A stretch of 64,000 nucleotides of DNA from an uncultured Methanomassiliicoccus sp. GTDB lineage: Archaea; Thermoplasmatota; Thermoplasmata; Methanomassiliicoccales; Methanomassiliicoccaceae. The translations under genes and the position numbers were made by a program. The notes under the pieces are model-generated. The model was given only the letters and a program-made list of their open reading frames with translations. It ran no database searches and was not told where the DNA came from. Below are positions 55,761 to 64,000 of the stretch, piece by piece. The stretch spans positions 368,152 to 432,151 of the forward strand of contig CAJKRY010000001.1 in the NCBI GenBank assembly GCA_905202485.1, written 5' to 3'. Each line of letters starts with the position of its first letter. Position 1 is the first letter of the stretch.

Positions 55761-56262
55761 TCACTCTGCCTTCCGAACATCGAGCGCTTTCGCTGCTTCC
55801 GTCGGAGAATGCTTTAAAAATTCATTTCGAAAATCGTTCAATTTGAACGATGAACTTTTAAAATGATGACGACATAATGCATGCGCCTCAGAATTTGGAG
55901 CCTCGAATTCTTGAGAATAGACCTGACGGTAATTTCCATTCGTGCATAAATTCAGCAAAGCAGCCGGTGAGCAAGTGCCGCTTTCGCTGAAGCATTTGAT
56001 ATGAAAATTATCGCCAGGCTTATTCAGAGATAATTCACTCTTAAGGTTAAGCTGTGAAGAATTCTGAGACTTTTTTCTTTGATTGATCAAAGAAATGATT
56101 AATCCTGACTCTTTAGCAGAGTGAGAATTCCAATACCCCCCCCCCCGTCAGGATTTGGGTGTAGGGGGTCTGAGACAGCATGTCAGCTCCAGATGTGTCT
56201 GAAACCTTAACAAACAAAGTCTGTTTATCCATCATGCCACCATCATTTTGTCCATCGAACAT
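55761..56262 (-). pseudogene. Small ORF broken at a G11 tract; possible phase-variable gene upstream of the surface operon
   Basis: An ATG at 56262 starts MFDGQNDGGMMDKQTLFVKV and reads to TPYTQILT. It then enters eleven G on the minus strand (C at 56136-56146) and stops shortly after. With ten or thirteen G the frame would continue through WNSHSAKESG and a 109-residue open frame to a stop at 55761, giving about 166 residues. The stop lies 4 nt before the start of the giant surface protein, so translation could be coupled. No family is recognised. As in the acyltransferase gene, the tract is one base longer than the in-frame length. Confidence 0.55.
56136..56146 (-). repeat. C11/G11 homopolymer
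   Basis: Eleven C on the plus strand at the junction of two ORF halves (see 55761-56262). It is the third such tract in the window, all in or next to genes for envelope-associated products. Confidence 0.9.
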
Positions 56263-56539
56263 TTTGTGCAGAAGCACAAGATAAGTGATCGATCAATGTG
56301 ATGACACGTCGGCCCCCATCCTCTGCATTCGTGCACATACGATATCGACGAACTAAGGTACCAAATGGTTGTATCATATTTAAAAGATTACTTCCTAGAA
56401 AGATCGTGCATATTTCACAAGATCAAAATTTTTTACCCAGTATATAAATATTATAGATACAGCACTGTAATTCAGGTGATGACTACTGTTAAATATGGGC
56501 GAATAACGACTTAAAGATGGATAAAAAACTTTAAATTAT
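56263..56539. other. AT-rich intergenic region
   Basis: No gene is supported. It should hold the promoter of the leftward surface-protein operon; candidate TATA-like runs are at about 56377-56383 and 56440-56460. Confidence 0.35.
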
Positions 56540-56572
56540 TTTAGAAAAATAAAAAATAGCGGGAGGTCCCGC
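56540..56572 (-). terminator. Intrinsic-type terminator of the antiporter gene
   Basis: On the minus strand GCGGG-ACCT-CCCGC (56572-56559) is followed directly by TATTTTTTATTTTTC, a classic hairpin plus T-run, 7 nt after the stop codon at 56579. Confidence 0.8.
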
Positions 56573-56578
56573 TTAATT

Positions 56579-57847
56579 TTAGCCTGTTGCCCCTTCCACT
56601 TTTTCTAAAGTTTCACTTTCGATCTTCCTGCGGAACAGCCACGTTAAGATCGGCGGCGCAATAATCGTAGTAGCCATCGACATGAAGATGATGACTGCAA
56701 ACAGGGATGACGTTATCAGGCCGTAAGTACCGAATGCTAATGTAGCAACGACAATACCTACCTCACCCCTAGGCGCCATTCCTACTCCCACAATGGCAGC
56801 AGATTTGAAACCGAGCTTCCAGGCACCGATTCCGCAGCCGATGAATTTGGTAAGCAGAGCAAGGATTGTCACTCCGATTGCAAGTATAAGCGTGTCCACA
56901 TCAAAGGCGGAAAGATCTACCTGCATACCTACGTAAATGAAGAAGAACGGCACTAAAAACTGGTTTAATGATTGCACTTCCTCTTCGCATGGGAGCTCGT
57001 CTTTGAACTCAGCAAACACCATGCCTGCAAGGAATGCACCGATGATAGCTGCTAGATTGACATATGAGGCGGCTAGCGAAATACCTAGACATACAACGAT
57101 TGCAAGGATGAATGGATTGCTTTTTCTGGGATTTCTAGCAGGCACATATCCTTCACATTCGCATTTTTTCTTGTATTCTTCCTGACGCTTTTTATGAACT
57201 TTCGGCAGGATAAACGACCCCATTACAATGACTAGGATTACAAACAGAATTCCTAAGCCGACTGTACTTACTATGTCGAGTACGTTAGCGCTTTCTCCGC
57301 CTACTGCTATGCCGGTCACTATTGCCAGAACAATCATGCCGAGAACATCATCAATCACTGCCGCTCCGATGATAACCCTTGACTCAATGCGTTGAGTCAA
57401 TTTCATATCACCTATTACCCGCGCCGTGATTCCTATACTAGTAGCAACCATTGCTGCTGCAATGAATAATGCCTCCGCCTGATTGTTGTAGAGGAACATA
57501 ATTAATGCAAATCCTGCAATAAATGGAAGAACTACACCTAGTATAGCTACCAGCATGGCCGTTTTTCCTACCTTTCTGAGATCACTGAAAGGAGTTTCAA
57601 GACCTACAGAGAACAGCAGGAAAATAACACCCAGCTCACTGAGGACTTCTAAAACGTCCATGTACACTGGAGTATCTTCGAAACCTAGCCACTGGTAAAG
57701 GAAGATGTTTGCAACAATTATCCCAACAACAATCTCCCCGATAACAGCAGAAACTTTTATTTTCCTGCAGAGATAGCCGGCAATTTTGGATAACAGGAAT
57801 AAGACAAATAATTGTAATATTACAACTGTCACTTCGAATTCAGCCAC
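56579..57847 (-). CDS. Monovalent cation:proton antiporter (CPA2 type)
   Basis: The 422-residue protein has about twelve helices. Its N-terminus LFLLSKIAGYLCRKIKVSAVIGEIVVGIIVAN, then LLFSVGLETPFSDLRKVG, GAAVIDDVLGMIVLA (the functional Asp pair) and APRGEVGIVVATLAFG are hallmarks of the KefB/NapA-like CPA2 family. A cytoplasmic Lys/Glu/Cys-rich loop (KKRQEEYKKKCECEGY) lies in the middle. It lacks a C-terminal TrkA domain. Na+ or K+ in exchange for H+ is the expected activity. Confidence 0.92.
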   Translation of the reverse strand: MAEFEVTVVILQLFVLFLLSKIAGYLCRKIKVSAVIGEIVVGIIVANIFLYQWLGFEDTPVYMDVLEVLSELGVIFLLFSVGLETPFSDLRKVGKTAMLVAILGVVLPFIAGFALIMFLYNNQAEALFIAAAMVATSIGITARVIGDMKLTQRIESRVIIGAAVIDDVLGMIVLAIVTGIAVGGESANVLDIVSTVGLGILFVILVIVMGSFILPKVHKKRQEEYKKKCECEGYVPARNPRKSNPFILAIVVCLGISLAASYVNLAAIIGAFLAGMVFAEFKDELPCEEEVQSLNQFLVPFFFIYVGMQVDLSAFDVDTLILAIGVTILALLTKFIGCGIGAWKLGFKSAAIVGVGMAPRGEVGIVVATLAFGTYGLITSSLFAVIIFMSMATTIIAPPILTWLFRRKIESETLEKVEGATG

Positions 57848-57988
57848 ATCGGCACCTCTGGAAAATACATGAAAGAATTAGGGAGCATGAATTCATGAGA
57901 TATCAATTAACACAACATAATTTACCTAATTAAGTTTGCTATATGAGTTCACAACAATTAGATATATAAAAATATTAAAAAGAAGAAA

Positions 57989-58831
57989 TTAATTTTGACA
58001 TTCAGTAGGATTTTTCTCTGACTCAGACAAAAAATTATCTAAAGGGTGAGCAGTCAAAAACTGCAGCACTCTGTCGGCATAAGAGTGAGAAGAAAGAAAA
58101 TGTCCCGATCCTGGAATCCAGTACTGCTCAACGTTGGAGATGCCTTTAACCAGCTCGTCAGCGAAATAAGGAGATACCATTATGTCTGAATCTCCATGGA
58201 TTATTAATGTAGGGGCGTTGATAAGATGCAGCCTTTCACGGTTGTCGAATGCATCCAATGCTCTCTTCTGCTGCATATACCCGTTAATGATGCGAAGATC
58301 GTCTCCACGGTTTTCTGTTCCTCTCCTTGTAGGCCTATATAATTTACCACTCAGATGAGCGTCCGTAGAGCACCAGGCCTGCATCATTGCATTGAATGTA
58401 TAGAGATCTGCTCCTTCCAACACTGAGTGCAGCATAGCCTCGATCGCGTACCTGGAACGGTCTGGTTCTCTGGTATAAGTAGACATCAGGGTAAGAGTTC
58501 CTGTCAGATCGCTGTGGTTTATCGCGATCTCCTGAGCCACATTGCCTCCCATCGACCATCCCAAGACATGCGCTTTTTCAATTCCAAGCTCGGTTAACAA
58601 ACCTGCTGCATCGTCTGCCAAATCGCTCATCATAAACTGATCGGAGGGTGCTTCGGTGAGGCCTGATCCCCTGTTGTCACAGATTATTACCTTGTAATTC
58701 TTCTCAAAGAGAGGCACAGTCTTCTTCCAATTGTGCAGATCTCCAAACAGACCCGCTACCAAAAGAAGAGGTTCTCCTTCTCCTGATACGTGGTAATGAA
58801 CTTTAACGTCGCCTACTTTTTGAAATGGCAT
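57989..58831 (-). CDS. Alpha/beta hydrolase
   Basis: From the ATG at 58831 the 280-residue protein has the oxyanion region (LLLVAGLFGDLHNW), ICDNRGSGLTEAP, the nucleophile elbow GWSMGGNVAQ, the acid strand LIIHGDSDIMVSP and the catalytic His in GSGHFLSSH. This arrangement fits the esterase/haloperoxidase group. The substrate is unknown. The acyl-CoA synthetase gene lies upstream on the same strand, separated by a small ORF. Confidence 0.9.
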   Translation of the reverse strand: MPFQKVGDVKVHYHVSGEGEPLLLVAGLFGDLHNWKKTVPLFEKNYKVIICDNRGSGLTEAPSDQFMMSDLADDAAGLLTELGIEKAHVLGWSMGGNVAQEIAINHSDLTGTLTLMSTYTREPDRSRYAIEAMLHSVLEGADLYTFNAMMQAWCSTDAHLSGKLYRPTRRGTENRGDDLRIINGYMQQKRALDAFDNRERLHLINAPTLIIHGDSDIMVSPYFADELVKGISNVEQYWIPGSGHFLSSHSYADRVLQFLTAHPLDNFLSESEKNPTECQN

Positions 58832-58891
58832 CAATCGCCGAATTGTGACCAAGTATATACGGATTATTCTGAGAAACTTAATACGATCAAG

Positions 58892-59041
58892 CTATCGAAA
58901 ACCTAGATTTAAAAAAAACTGAACATCCGTTATTGAAATCGCATTGATGATGAGATTTTTCAAAGCATCCTTATTGGCTGCATCATCAAAATTGTCCTTG
59001 AACATATTGTGCGCAATGAACTGCTGTAAGATATTTATCAT
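58892..59041 (-). CDS. Possible small protein of 49 residues
   Basis: An ATG at 59041 opens MINILQQFIAHNMFKDNFDD, continuing DALKNLIINAISITDVQFF to a stop at 58892. The composition is that of a small amphipathic helical protein, and no ORF opposes it. No family is recognised and no ribosome site is obvious. It lies between the acyl-CoA synthetase and hydrolase genes. Confidence 0.4.
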   Translation of the reverse strand: MINILQQFIAHNMFKDNFDDAANKDALKNLIINAISITDVQFFLNLGFR

Positions 59042-59094
59042 GTTTTAATAAAATAATATCAAGGGCAGAGTAACTCGTGCCCTTTGTTTTGAGT

Positions 59095-60744
59095 TTAGGC
59101 ATCAGGCCAGAGTTCAGCAGACATTTCCCTGAGCTTGTATTTCAGGATCTTTCCTGAAGCGGTCATCGGATAGGTATCGACGAAGGCAATGAACTTCGGA
59201 GTTTTGTACCAGGCGATCTTTCCGCGGCAGAAATCCAGCACATCCTGTTCAGTCATGTCGACATTTTTCTTGAGAATGATAAAGGCTCCGGGCTGTTCTC
59301 CATACTTTTTACTCGGCACTCCGACTACCTGTACATCTTGAATTCCACCCATGGTGTGGATGAAGTCCTCTATCTCTTTTGGATAAATGTTTTCTCCTCC
59401 GCGGATGATCATATCCTTTAAACGACCAGTGATTGAAAGGTATCCTTCTGCATCCAGAACTCCTACATCCCCTGAATGAAGCCAGCCGTTTTTGTCAATT
59501 GTCTTGGCTGTCTCTTCAGGCATGTTATAGTAGCCTTTCATGACATTATAACCGCGGCAGCACACTTCCCCGTGCTCTCCCAGCTTGCAGAATTCTCCCG
59601 TATCTGGGTTGATCAGCGCCATCTCAATGCCTGGAAGAACTTTACCTACGGTGGTGCACTTTCTCTCCACGCTCGGCTCATCCCAGCGTGTCTGCGTTAT
59701 GCCGGGAGAAGCTTCTGTAAGACCGTATACGCTTGTCACCTGTGTCATGTTCATCTTTTCAACACATTCGTACATGCTTTTAACCGGACAGGGAGAACCG
59801 GCCATGATCCCCGTCCTGAGAGTTGAGAAGTCAAATTTGTCAAAGAGCGGATGTTCCAGCATAGCGATGAACATTGTCGGAACACCGTAGACTGCAGTGC
59901 ATCTCTCCTTCTCGATAGCCATCATCGTATTCACAGGATCATACTTTTCCAGAATCACCAGCGTTGCGCCGGTATTGAGACTAGACATCATTCCCAGCAC
60001 ACAGCCAAAGCAGTGGAACAGAGGTACTGGGATACAGATGCGGTCCTTTTCCGTGAAATTCTGATAGTTACCGATCCAGTATCCGTTGTTTCCGATATTG
60101 TGATGAGTCAGCATCACACCTTTGGGGAAACCGGTAGTTCCGGAGGTATACTGCATGTTGACCACATCGTAGCAGGAAACTTCTGCTTTTCTTGCTTCAT
60201 ACTCCTCATCTGATACTTGACAGGCCATTGACATTAGTTCGTTCATGGAGTACATTCCGCGGTGTTTTTCAGGTCCAAGGAAGAAAACACGCTTGAGGTG
60301 TGGGAATCTTTCAGAATGGAAAGTGTCTCGAGGCTGTGTCTTCAGCTCAGGCAGGAGATTGTATACCACCTGCACATAGTCTGTATCTCTGACACCGTCG
60401 ATAAGAAAAATGTTTTCCGATTCCGACTGGGTGAAAACATACTCAAGTTCTTTCTCTTTGTAATTTGTATTAATCGTCAGTAAGATGGCTCCGATTCTGG
60501 CAGTTGCATAAAGCAGCGTAGGCCAGTGAGGAACGTTGGTAGCCCAGATCATCACCTTTTCTCCGCGCTGCACCCCCATTGCCATCAGGCCTTTTGCCAC
60601 TGTGTCGATAACGTCTGAAAATTGAGACCAGGTAAGTCTGTAATCTCTGTCTGGATAGACTATTGCATCTGTATCCGGGAACTTGGAAACTGTTTCATCC
60701 AGTAACTGTCCCAGAGTAGCTTCGCGAGTTGGTTCAGTCCTCAA
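59095..60744 (-). CDS. AMP-forming acyl-CoA synthetase
   Basis: In this 549-residue protein the P-loop is YTSGTTGFPKGVMLTH, followed by VYGLTEASPGITQ, GEVCCRGYNVMKGYY, LHSGDVGVLDAEGYLSITGRLKDMIIRGGENIYPKEIE and the C-terminal catalytic Lys in TASGKILKYKLRE. This matches medium- or long-chain fatty-acid or aryl-acid CoA ligases. The start is a TTG at 60744. It lies 12 nt downstream of the HTH-cupin regulator gene, a recurring pair in which the regulator probably senses an acyl substrate (inference). Confidence 0.93.
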   Translation of the reverse strand: MRTEPTREATLGQLLDETVSKFPDTDAIVYPDRDYRLTWSQFSDVIDTVAKGLMAMGVQRGEKVMIWATNVPHWPTLLYATARIGAILLTINTNYKEKELEYVFTQSESENIFLIDGVRDTDYVQVVYNLLPELKTQPRDTFHSERFPHLKRVFFLGPEKHRGMYSMNELMSMACQVSDEEYEARKAEVSCYDVVNMQYTSGTTGFPKGVMLTHHNIGNNGYWIGNYQNFTEKDRICIPVPLFHCFGCVLGMMSSLNTGATLVILEKYDPVNTMMAIEKERCTAVYGVPTMFIAMLEHPLFDKFDFSTLRTGIMAGSPCPVKSMYECVEKMNMTQVTSVYGLTEASPGITQTRWDEPSVERKCTTVGKVLPGIEMALINPDTGEFCKLGEHGEVCCRGYNVMKGYYNMPEETAKTIDKNGWLHSGDVGVLDAEGYLSITGRLKDMIIRGGENIYPKEIEDFIHTMGGIQDVQVVGVPSKKYGEQPGAFIILKKNVDMTEQDVLDFCRGKIAWYKTPKFIAFVDTYPMTASGKILKYKLREMSAELWPDA

Positions 60745-60756
60745 TTCAATACCCCT

Positions 60757-61320
60757 TTAGATCGGTGTGTAGATTACAGCATAGATTGTGGCTGGCTTAT
60801 CATCTGCTGAGTTGACTGCGTGAGGTACGACTGAGTTGTAGTACATTGAATCTCCCGCATTCAGAGTATATTTCTGCTTCCCGTACTCCAGTTCAACCTT
60901 TCCTGAGACCACAATGACAAATTCCTCCCCCTCATGAGCGGAAATCGGTCTTCTCTCAGACGGTTCTATCACAATATAGTAAGGTTCCATGTGCCTGTCG
61001 GTTTTTCCCTTTCCCAGCAGACAATAGCGGTAGCCTGGGGATCCTATTCCCTGATTAGGAGCAGTCTCATTCTGCATTGCGTATGACTTTACAATAATCG
61101 GGTCGGGAACAAAGTGATCGTCGGTGAAAGTTCCTACCCTCTGGCCTAAAGCCCTTGCTAACCTGACTAATGTACCAATTGATGGATATACTTCATCAGC
61201 CTCGATGCTATTCAAGACCGCTACATCCACATTTGAATTTTTAGATAGTTCTTCAACAGATAATCCTAAACGTTCGCGGTATGTGCGAACTCTGTTTCCA
61301 AGTGTCTGTGGATTTGTCAT
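60757..61320 (-). CDS. HTH-cupin transcriptional regulator
   Basis: The 187-residue protein has an XRE HTH at residues about 8-60 (VRTYRERLGLSVEELSKNSNVDVAVLNSIEADEVYPSIGTLVRLA) followed by a cupin domain (ISAHEGEEFVIVVSGKVELEYG, GDSMYYNSVVPHAV). This architecture is typical of regulators that control adjacent catabolic or CoA-ligase genes. It is the first gene of the operon with the acyl-CoA synthetase. Confidence 0.92.
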   Translation of the reverse strand: MTNPQTLGNRVRTYRERLGLSVEELSKNSNVDVAVLNSIEADEVYPSIGTLVRLARALGQRVGTFTDDHFVPDPIIVKSYAMQNETAPNQGIGSPGYRYCLLGKGKTDRHMEPYYIVIEPSERRPISAHEGEEFVIVVSGKVELEYGKQKYTLNAGDSMYYNSVVPHAVNSADDKPATIYAVIYTPI

Positions 61321-61483
61321 ATTCTTCTCTCCATTGTTGGTACTCTCCGACCATGACAGCCGAAAATAGGGTTTTAAATAAGTTGGATGGAAAAGTGAAA
61401 AATCATACTTAAAGGTTTTAGCAGATCTTCATTACAGAGTGGAAATGCGATCAATGAATATGGATGAACACTATAAAGGATGC

Positions 61484-62050
61484 ATGAATAAAATAAAATT
61501 GGGGGCCGGGGTGCCTCCAATGGCCCTTCCAATATGCTTATTAGGTTCTGTAGTAGACGGTAAACCGACTTTCTGTCCGATAGCCTGGTCAACTATCATT
61601 GACGACGAACCGCCGATGATAGGGTTAGTCACAGCTAAAAATAGATACACCAAAGACGGCATAGTCAAAAACGGAACTTTTTCTGTCAATATTCCCAATA
61701 CAAAAATGGCAGAACGGACCGATTACTGCGGAATTGTTTCCGGCTATGATGTTGACAAATCAGAGGTGTTCGAAATATTCAGCGGAGAAACTGAGGCGCC
61801 GATGATTATGGACTGCCCGATAACTGCAGAATGCAGACTGGAAAGAATCATTGAGTTTGAAGGAACTGATTTAATTGTTGGTCATGTTGTAAACATATAT
61901 GCAGACAATGAGATTTTAGACCAAGGTAAAACAGATGCATTGAAAATGGATCCTCTTATGTACTTCACAAACGGCAGCATCTACTTCTCTCTGGGAGAAA
62001 ACATAGGGAAAGCCTTCAAGATTGGAAAGGAGTTTTCCCGGCATGAGTGA
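61484..62050 (+). CDS. Flavin reductase-like FMN-binding protein
   Basis: From the ATG at 61484, with AAGGAT upstream, the 188-residue protein follows the flavoredoxin family: PICLLGSVVDGKPTFCPIAW at the N-terminus, MIGLVTAKNRYTKDGIVKNGTFSVNIP, and a C-terminal GHVVNIYADNEILDQG. Such FMN proteins act as electron carriers or reductases in anaerobes. Earlier starts at 61439-61460 are possible. The stop overlaps the start of the peroxiredoxin gene (8 nt), so they form an operon. Confidence 0.88.
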   Translation: MNKIKLGAGVPPMALPICLLGSVVDGKPTFCPIAWSTIIDDEPPMIGLVTAKNRYTKDGIVKNGTFSVNIPNTKMAERTDYCGIVSGYDVDKSEVFEIFSGETEAPMIMDCPITAECRLERIIEFEGTDLIVGHVVNIYADNEILDQGKTDALKMDPLMYFTNGSIYFSLGENIGKAFKIGKEFSRHE

Positions 62051-62564
62051 AATTAAGCTTGAATCAGGCAATGATGCCCCGCCGTTCAAACTTGACAGTG
62101 CTGAAGGAGAGCTTTCTCTTGCGGACTTTAAGAAGGTCGTTTTGTATTTTTATTCAAAAGACAATACATCAGGATGCACCAAGCAGGCTGTTTCCTTCAA
62201 CGACTCATATGGGAAGTTCAAGAGCATGGGATATGAGATTATTGGCATCAGCAAAGACGCAGTTGCTTCACACAAAAAATTTGCAGAGAAATATGGCCTG
62301 AAATTTCATCTTCTGTCAGATCCAGACTGCAGAGTTGCGGAATCGTACGGCGTCAGAAAAGAGAAAATAATGTACGGCAAAAAAGTCATGGGAACGATCA
62401 GATCTGCATTTGTTATTGAAAACGGAAAAATCGTTCATGCATTGTATAATATCAAAGCAGAAAGTAGCGCTGATACTGTTTTAGAAATTCTTCAAAAAAA
62501 TGAATGTGAGATTTTTCTCATCAGTTCATTAAAAAAATTCCCAGATTCAGATATGCTGCGATAG
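62043..62564 (+). CDS. Peroxiredoxin, BCP/PrxQ type
   Basis: From the ATG at 62043 the 173-residue protein has KVVLYFYSKDNTSGCTKQAVSFND, with the peroxidatic Cys in the SGCT motif (family TPGCT), and IIGISKDAVASHKKFAEKYGLKF. The usual resolving Cys five residues on is replaced (CTKQA-V), so it is probably a 1-Cys enzyme or uses another thiol. It is coupled to the flavoprotein gene. The last ~44 nt overlap the 3' end of the convergent tspO-like gene. Confidence 0.9.
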   Translation: MSEIKLESGNDAPPFKLDSAEGELSLADFKKVVLYFYSKDNTSGCTKQAVSFNDSYGKFKSMGYEIIGISKDAVASHKKFAEKYGLKFHLLSDPDCRVAESYGVRKEKIMYGKKVMGTIRSAFVIENGKIVHALYNIKAESSADTVLEILQKNECEIFLISSLKKFPDSDMLR

Positions 62565-63003
62565 TAAGCCATATCAAGTAAGGTACCTGCAGCCATCCAG
62601 CAGCCTTGCTGATTCTTCTGAATACCAATATCATTATCAGGACCAGAATCCACAGCAGCACGATCCAGAAGAACGAGATTAGAACGAGCCCCATCCTGAA
62701 GAAAAGCGGCGACCAGAAGAAGTTGACTACCAGCTGCACTGCGAAAATTGTCAAAGCAGCGCTTTTCTGCTTAGCAGGCACTTCCGGTCCCGAAACTAAG
62801 TATGCAGAGACACCCATCAAAATATACAGGATCGTCCACATGATCGGAAACAGGGCTGAAGGCGGGGAGAACGGCGGCTGGTTATAATCCTTATAAACAT
62901 CCATGTTGTCTCCCGTAAGCAGAGAAGACAGCATACCAACGACTAAAGGAATCGCAATAAGGACAATTAGCCGTATCCAATTCCTTTTTTTAGTTTCATT
63001 CAT
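62521..63003 (-). CDS. tspO: TspO/MBR family membrane protein
   Basis: The 160-residue protein has five helices and the TspO motifs: NQPPFSPPSALFPIMWTILYILMGVSAYL, then VNFFWSPLFF and the end WLQVPYLIWLTIAAYLNLGIF. TspO binds tetrapyrroles. In a methanogen, cobamide or F430 precursors are possible ligands (inference). It is convergent with the peroxiredoxin gene. Confidence 0.93.
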   Translation of the reverse strand: MNETKKRNWIRLIVLIAIPLVVGMLSSLLTGDNMDVYKDYNQPPFSPPSALFPIMWTILYILMGVSAYLVSGPEVPAKQKSAALTIFAVQLVVNFFWSPLFFRMGLVLISFFWIVLLWILVLIMILVFRRISKAAGWLQVPYLIWLTIAAYLNLGIFLMN

Positions 63004-63131
63004 GCAAGTATGAATTTATTGCCACTGCCTTCATCCTTTGTTCAGGTAATACTGAGTTAACGGAGTATAACCGCAGAAAGATCAGAAAGACTGGATTGCT
63101 TAGCGGACAAATGTGATTTGCGCTGATGAGC

Positions 63132-63243
63132 AAGTATAAATATCATCACTCAATCTTCGAGACCCAAGTCACGAGGGCTTGCTCTCGGAAATGTGCCCTT
63201 AGGGGTGAATCCTGAATAGCCGCTGTGGCGGCAGGTGACATAC
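63132..63243 (+). promoter_or_regulatory. Promoter and structured 5' leader of the L15e gene
   Basis: A TATA box (AAGTATAAATATC, 63132-63144) predicts a start near 63164 and a leader of about 80 nt. The leader contains paired GGGC/GCCC arms (63176-63200 region) and a GC hairpin, GCCGC-TGTG-GCGGC (63219-63232). The hairpin abuts the ribosome site AGGTGA (63233-63238), 5 nt before the ATG at 63244. The layout suggests translational control, perhaps by L15e itself. No known riboswitch class fits. Confidence 0.5.
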
Positions 63244-63894
63244 ATGGACGATAACGAAGAGAAACAAATGCCTGAGACTTCCGAGGAAGGCTCCAGGAAT
63301 ATAAATGGAAAAAGCATGTACACTTACATCGCTGAAGCTTGGAACACACCGAGTGAGAGCTATGTTAAGCAGTTACAATGGTCTCGTTTGATTGAGTGGA
63401 GAAAGGAAGAGAATTTTGTAAAGATTGATCATCCTACTCGTTTAGACCGCGCAAGAAAACTTGGATTCAAAGCCAAGCAGGGATATATTATTGTAAGAGG
63501 CCGTGTCCGTAAGGGATCTCTCAGAAAGAGAAAGATCAGAAAGGGACGCAGGGCAAAACGCCGCGGTATCAACAAGATCACAATGGCAAAGAGCCTTCAG
63601 CGCATTGCTGAGGAGAGAGCCTGCAAGAAGTATCCAAACTTAGAAGTTCTTAACTCCTACTGGGTTGGAATGGATGGACAGCACGAATGGTTTGAAATCA
63701 TCATGGTTGATCCTCATCACCCTGTTATCAAGGCTGACAAGAACATCAACTGGATCTGCTCTCCGAAACAGAAAGGCCGCGCCTACCGTGGACTCACAGC
63801 TGCTGGAAAAGCAGGACGTGGACTTAAATGGAAAGGCAAAGGCGCTGAGAAGGTCAGACCTTCAATCGGTGCTCACAACCGTAAAGGAAAGTAA
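63244..63894 (+). CDS. rpl15e: Ribosomal protein L15e
   Basis: The canonical body starts at [20 protein letters not shown] (63316) and carries the basic core [20 protein letters not shown], then [20 protein letters not shown] and a C-terminal [21 protein letters not shown]. The only good ribosome site (AGGTGA) serves an ATG at 63244. That start adds an acidic 24-residue N-terminal extension ([16 protein letters not shown]) not usual in the family, for 216 residues in total. If 63316 were the start the protein would have the typical 192. L15e is a large-subunit protein of archaea and eukaryotes. Confidence 0.95.
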   Translation: MDDNEEKQMPETSEEGSRNINGKSMYTYIAEAWNTPSESYVKQLQWSRLIEWRKEENFVKIDHPTRLDRARKLGFKAKQGYIIVRGRVRKGSLRKRKIRKGRRAKRRGINKITMAKSLQRIAEERACKKYPNLEVLNSYWVGMDGQHEWFEIIMVDPHHPVIKADKNINWICSPKQKGRAYRGLTAAGKAGRGLKWKGKGAEKVRPSIGAHNRKGK

Positions 63895-63906
63895 ACACAA
63901 TAAACA

Positions 63907-63935
63907 AGATATTCTCGCGTTAAGCGGGAATATCT
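63907..63935 (+). terminator. 12-bp hairpin after rpl15e
   Basis: AGATATTCTCGC (63907-63918) pairs with GCGGGAATATCT (63924-63935) across loop GTTAA, with one G-T pair, 12 nt after the stop. A T-rich stretch follows from 63945. The last 65 nt of the window show no gene. Confidence 0.7.
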
Positions 63936-64000
63936 ATTCACTAATTTTCTTTTGATAAAAGCATCGAAAATATGCGTTTTCCTTTCTACCTTTACAGCGC

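Noticed and set aside
63164..63243. L15e leader as a known riboswitch
   Set aside because: No core of the cobalamin, fluoride, TPP, SAM, c-di-GMP or guanidine classes was recognised.

Overview
The window comes from a methanogenic archaeon of the order Methanomassiliicoccales (Thermoplasmatota), most likely a gut-type Methanomethylophilaceae member. The evidence is a complete mcrB-D-G-A cluster without mcrC, followed by a DUF2098 gene, and next to it the McrA thioamidation pair tfuA-ycaO. A methylamine-type corrinoid protein, an MtbA-like methylcobamide:CoM methyltransferase and a RamA activator follow. There is also an archaeal ribosomal protein L15e, an archaeal tRNA-Pro with encoded CCA, TATA-box promoters often placed for leaderless mRNAs, and huge secreted repeat proteins. 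Genus-level placement is inference.

Layout. 1-480: a truncated HTH regulator gene and tRNA-Pro(CGG). 555-12050: a type I-E CRISPR-Cas locus. It has an array of 37 repeats and 36 spacers, a leader, then cas2-cas1-cas6e-cas5-cas7-cse2-cse1-cas3 on the minus strand. cas1 is frameshifted and cse2 has lost its upstream start. Upstream of cas3 sits a degenerate two-repeat mini-array. The first 17 nt of its single spacer are identical to the TATA-box region of the cas3 promoter, which suggests a crRNA-like autorepressor. 12070-19163: accessory genes, namely a decayed ORF, an InlB-like secreted protein, a membrane acyltransferase broken at two long G-tracts, DUF1638, a TetR regulator with tandem operators, an SDR, a flavodoxin-ferredoxin fusion and an aquaporin. 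19268-26763: CobW GTPase, minimal SUF (SufC plus SufB/D), transporters and small redox proteins. 26869-28961: a protein of unknown family overlapping a NYN-domain nuclease. 29166-36673: the mcr operon, tfuA-ycaO and a divergent SAM methyltransferase. 39134-42706: ramA, mtbA-like and corrinoid-protein genes. 43019-47685: nucleic-acid enzymes (phosphoesterase, RNase H-like exonuclease, DHH/RecJ), argF and a DUF308 membrane protein. 48404-56262: three large secreted repeat proteins and a small ORF broken at a C11/G11 tract. 56579-64000: cation antiporter, hydrolase, acyl-CoA synthetase with an HTH-cupin regulator, flavoprotein, peroxiredoxin, TspO and L15e.

How the genes work together. The corrinoid protein carries a methyl group from a methylamine-type substrate, RamA reactivates the cobalt, the MtbA-like enzyme passes the methyl to coenzyme M, and MCR releases methane. 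YcaO/TfuA modify McrA. The substrate-specific methyltransferase is not in this window. mcr, mtbA and the corrinoid gene share a 3' motif ahead of a U-run, and mcr and the corrinoid gene have long predicted 5' leaders. These features suggest common mRNA handling of the energy-metabolism genes.

Three homopolymeric G/C tracts of 11-12 nt each break a surface-related or membrane gene. This is either phase variation or a systematic sequence overcall; reads would decide. No rRNA, insertion sequence, prophage or pyrrolysine gene was recognised.
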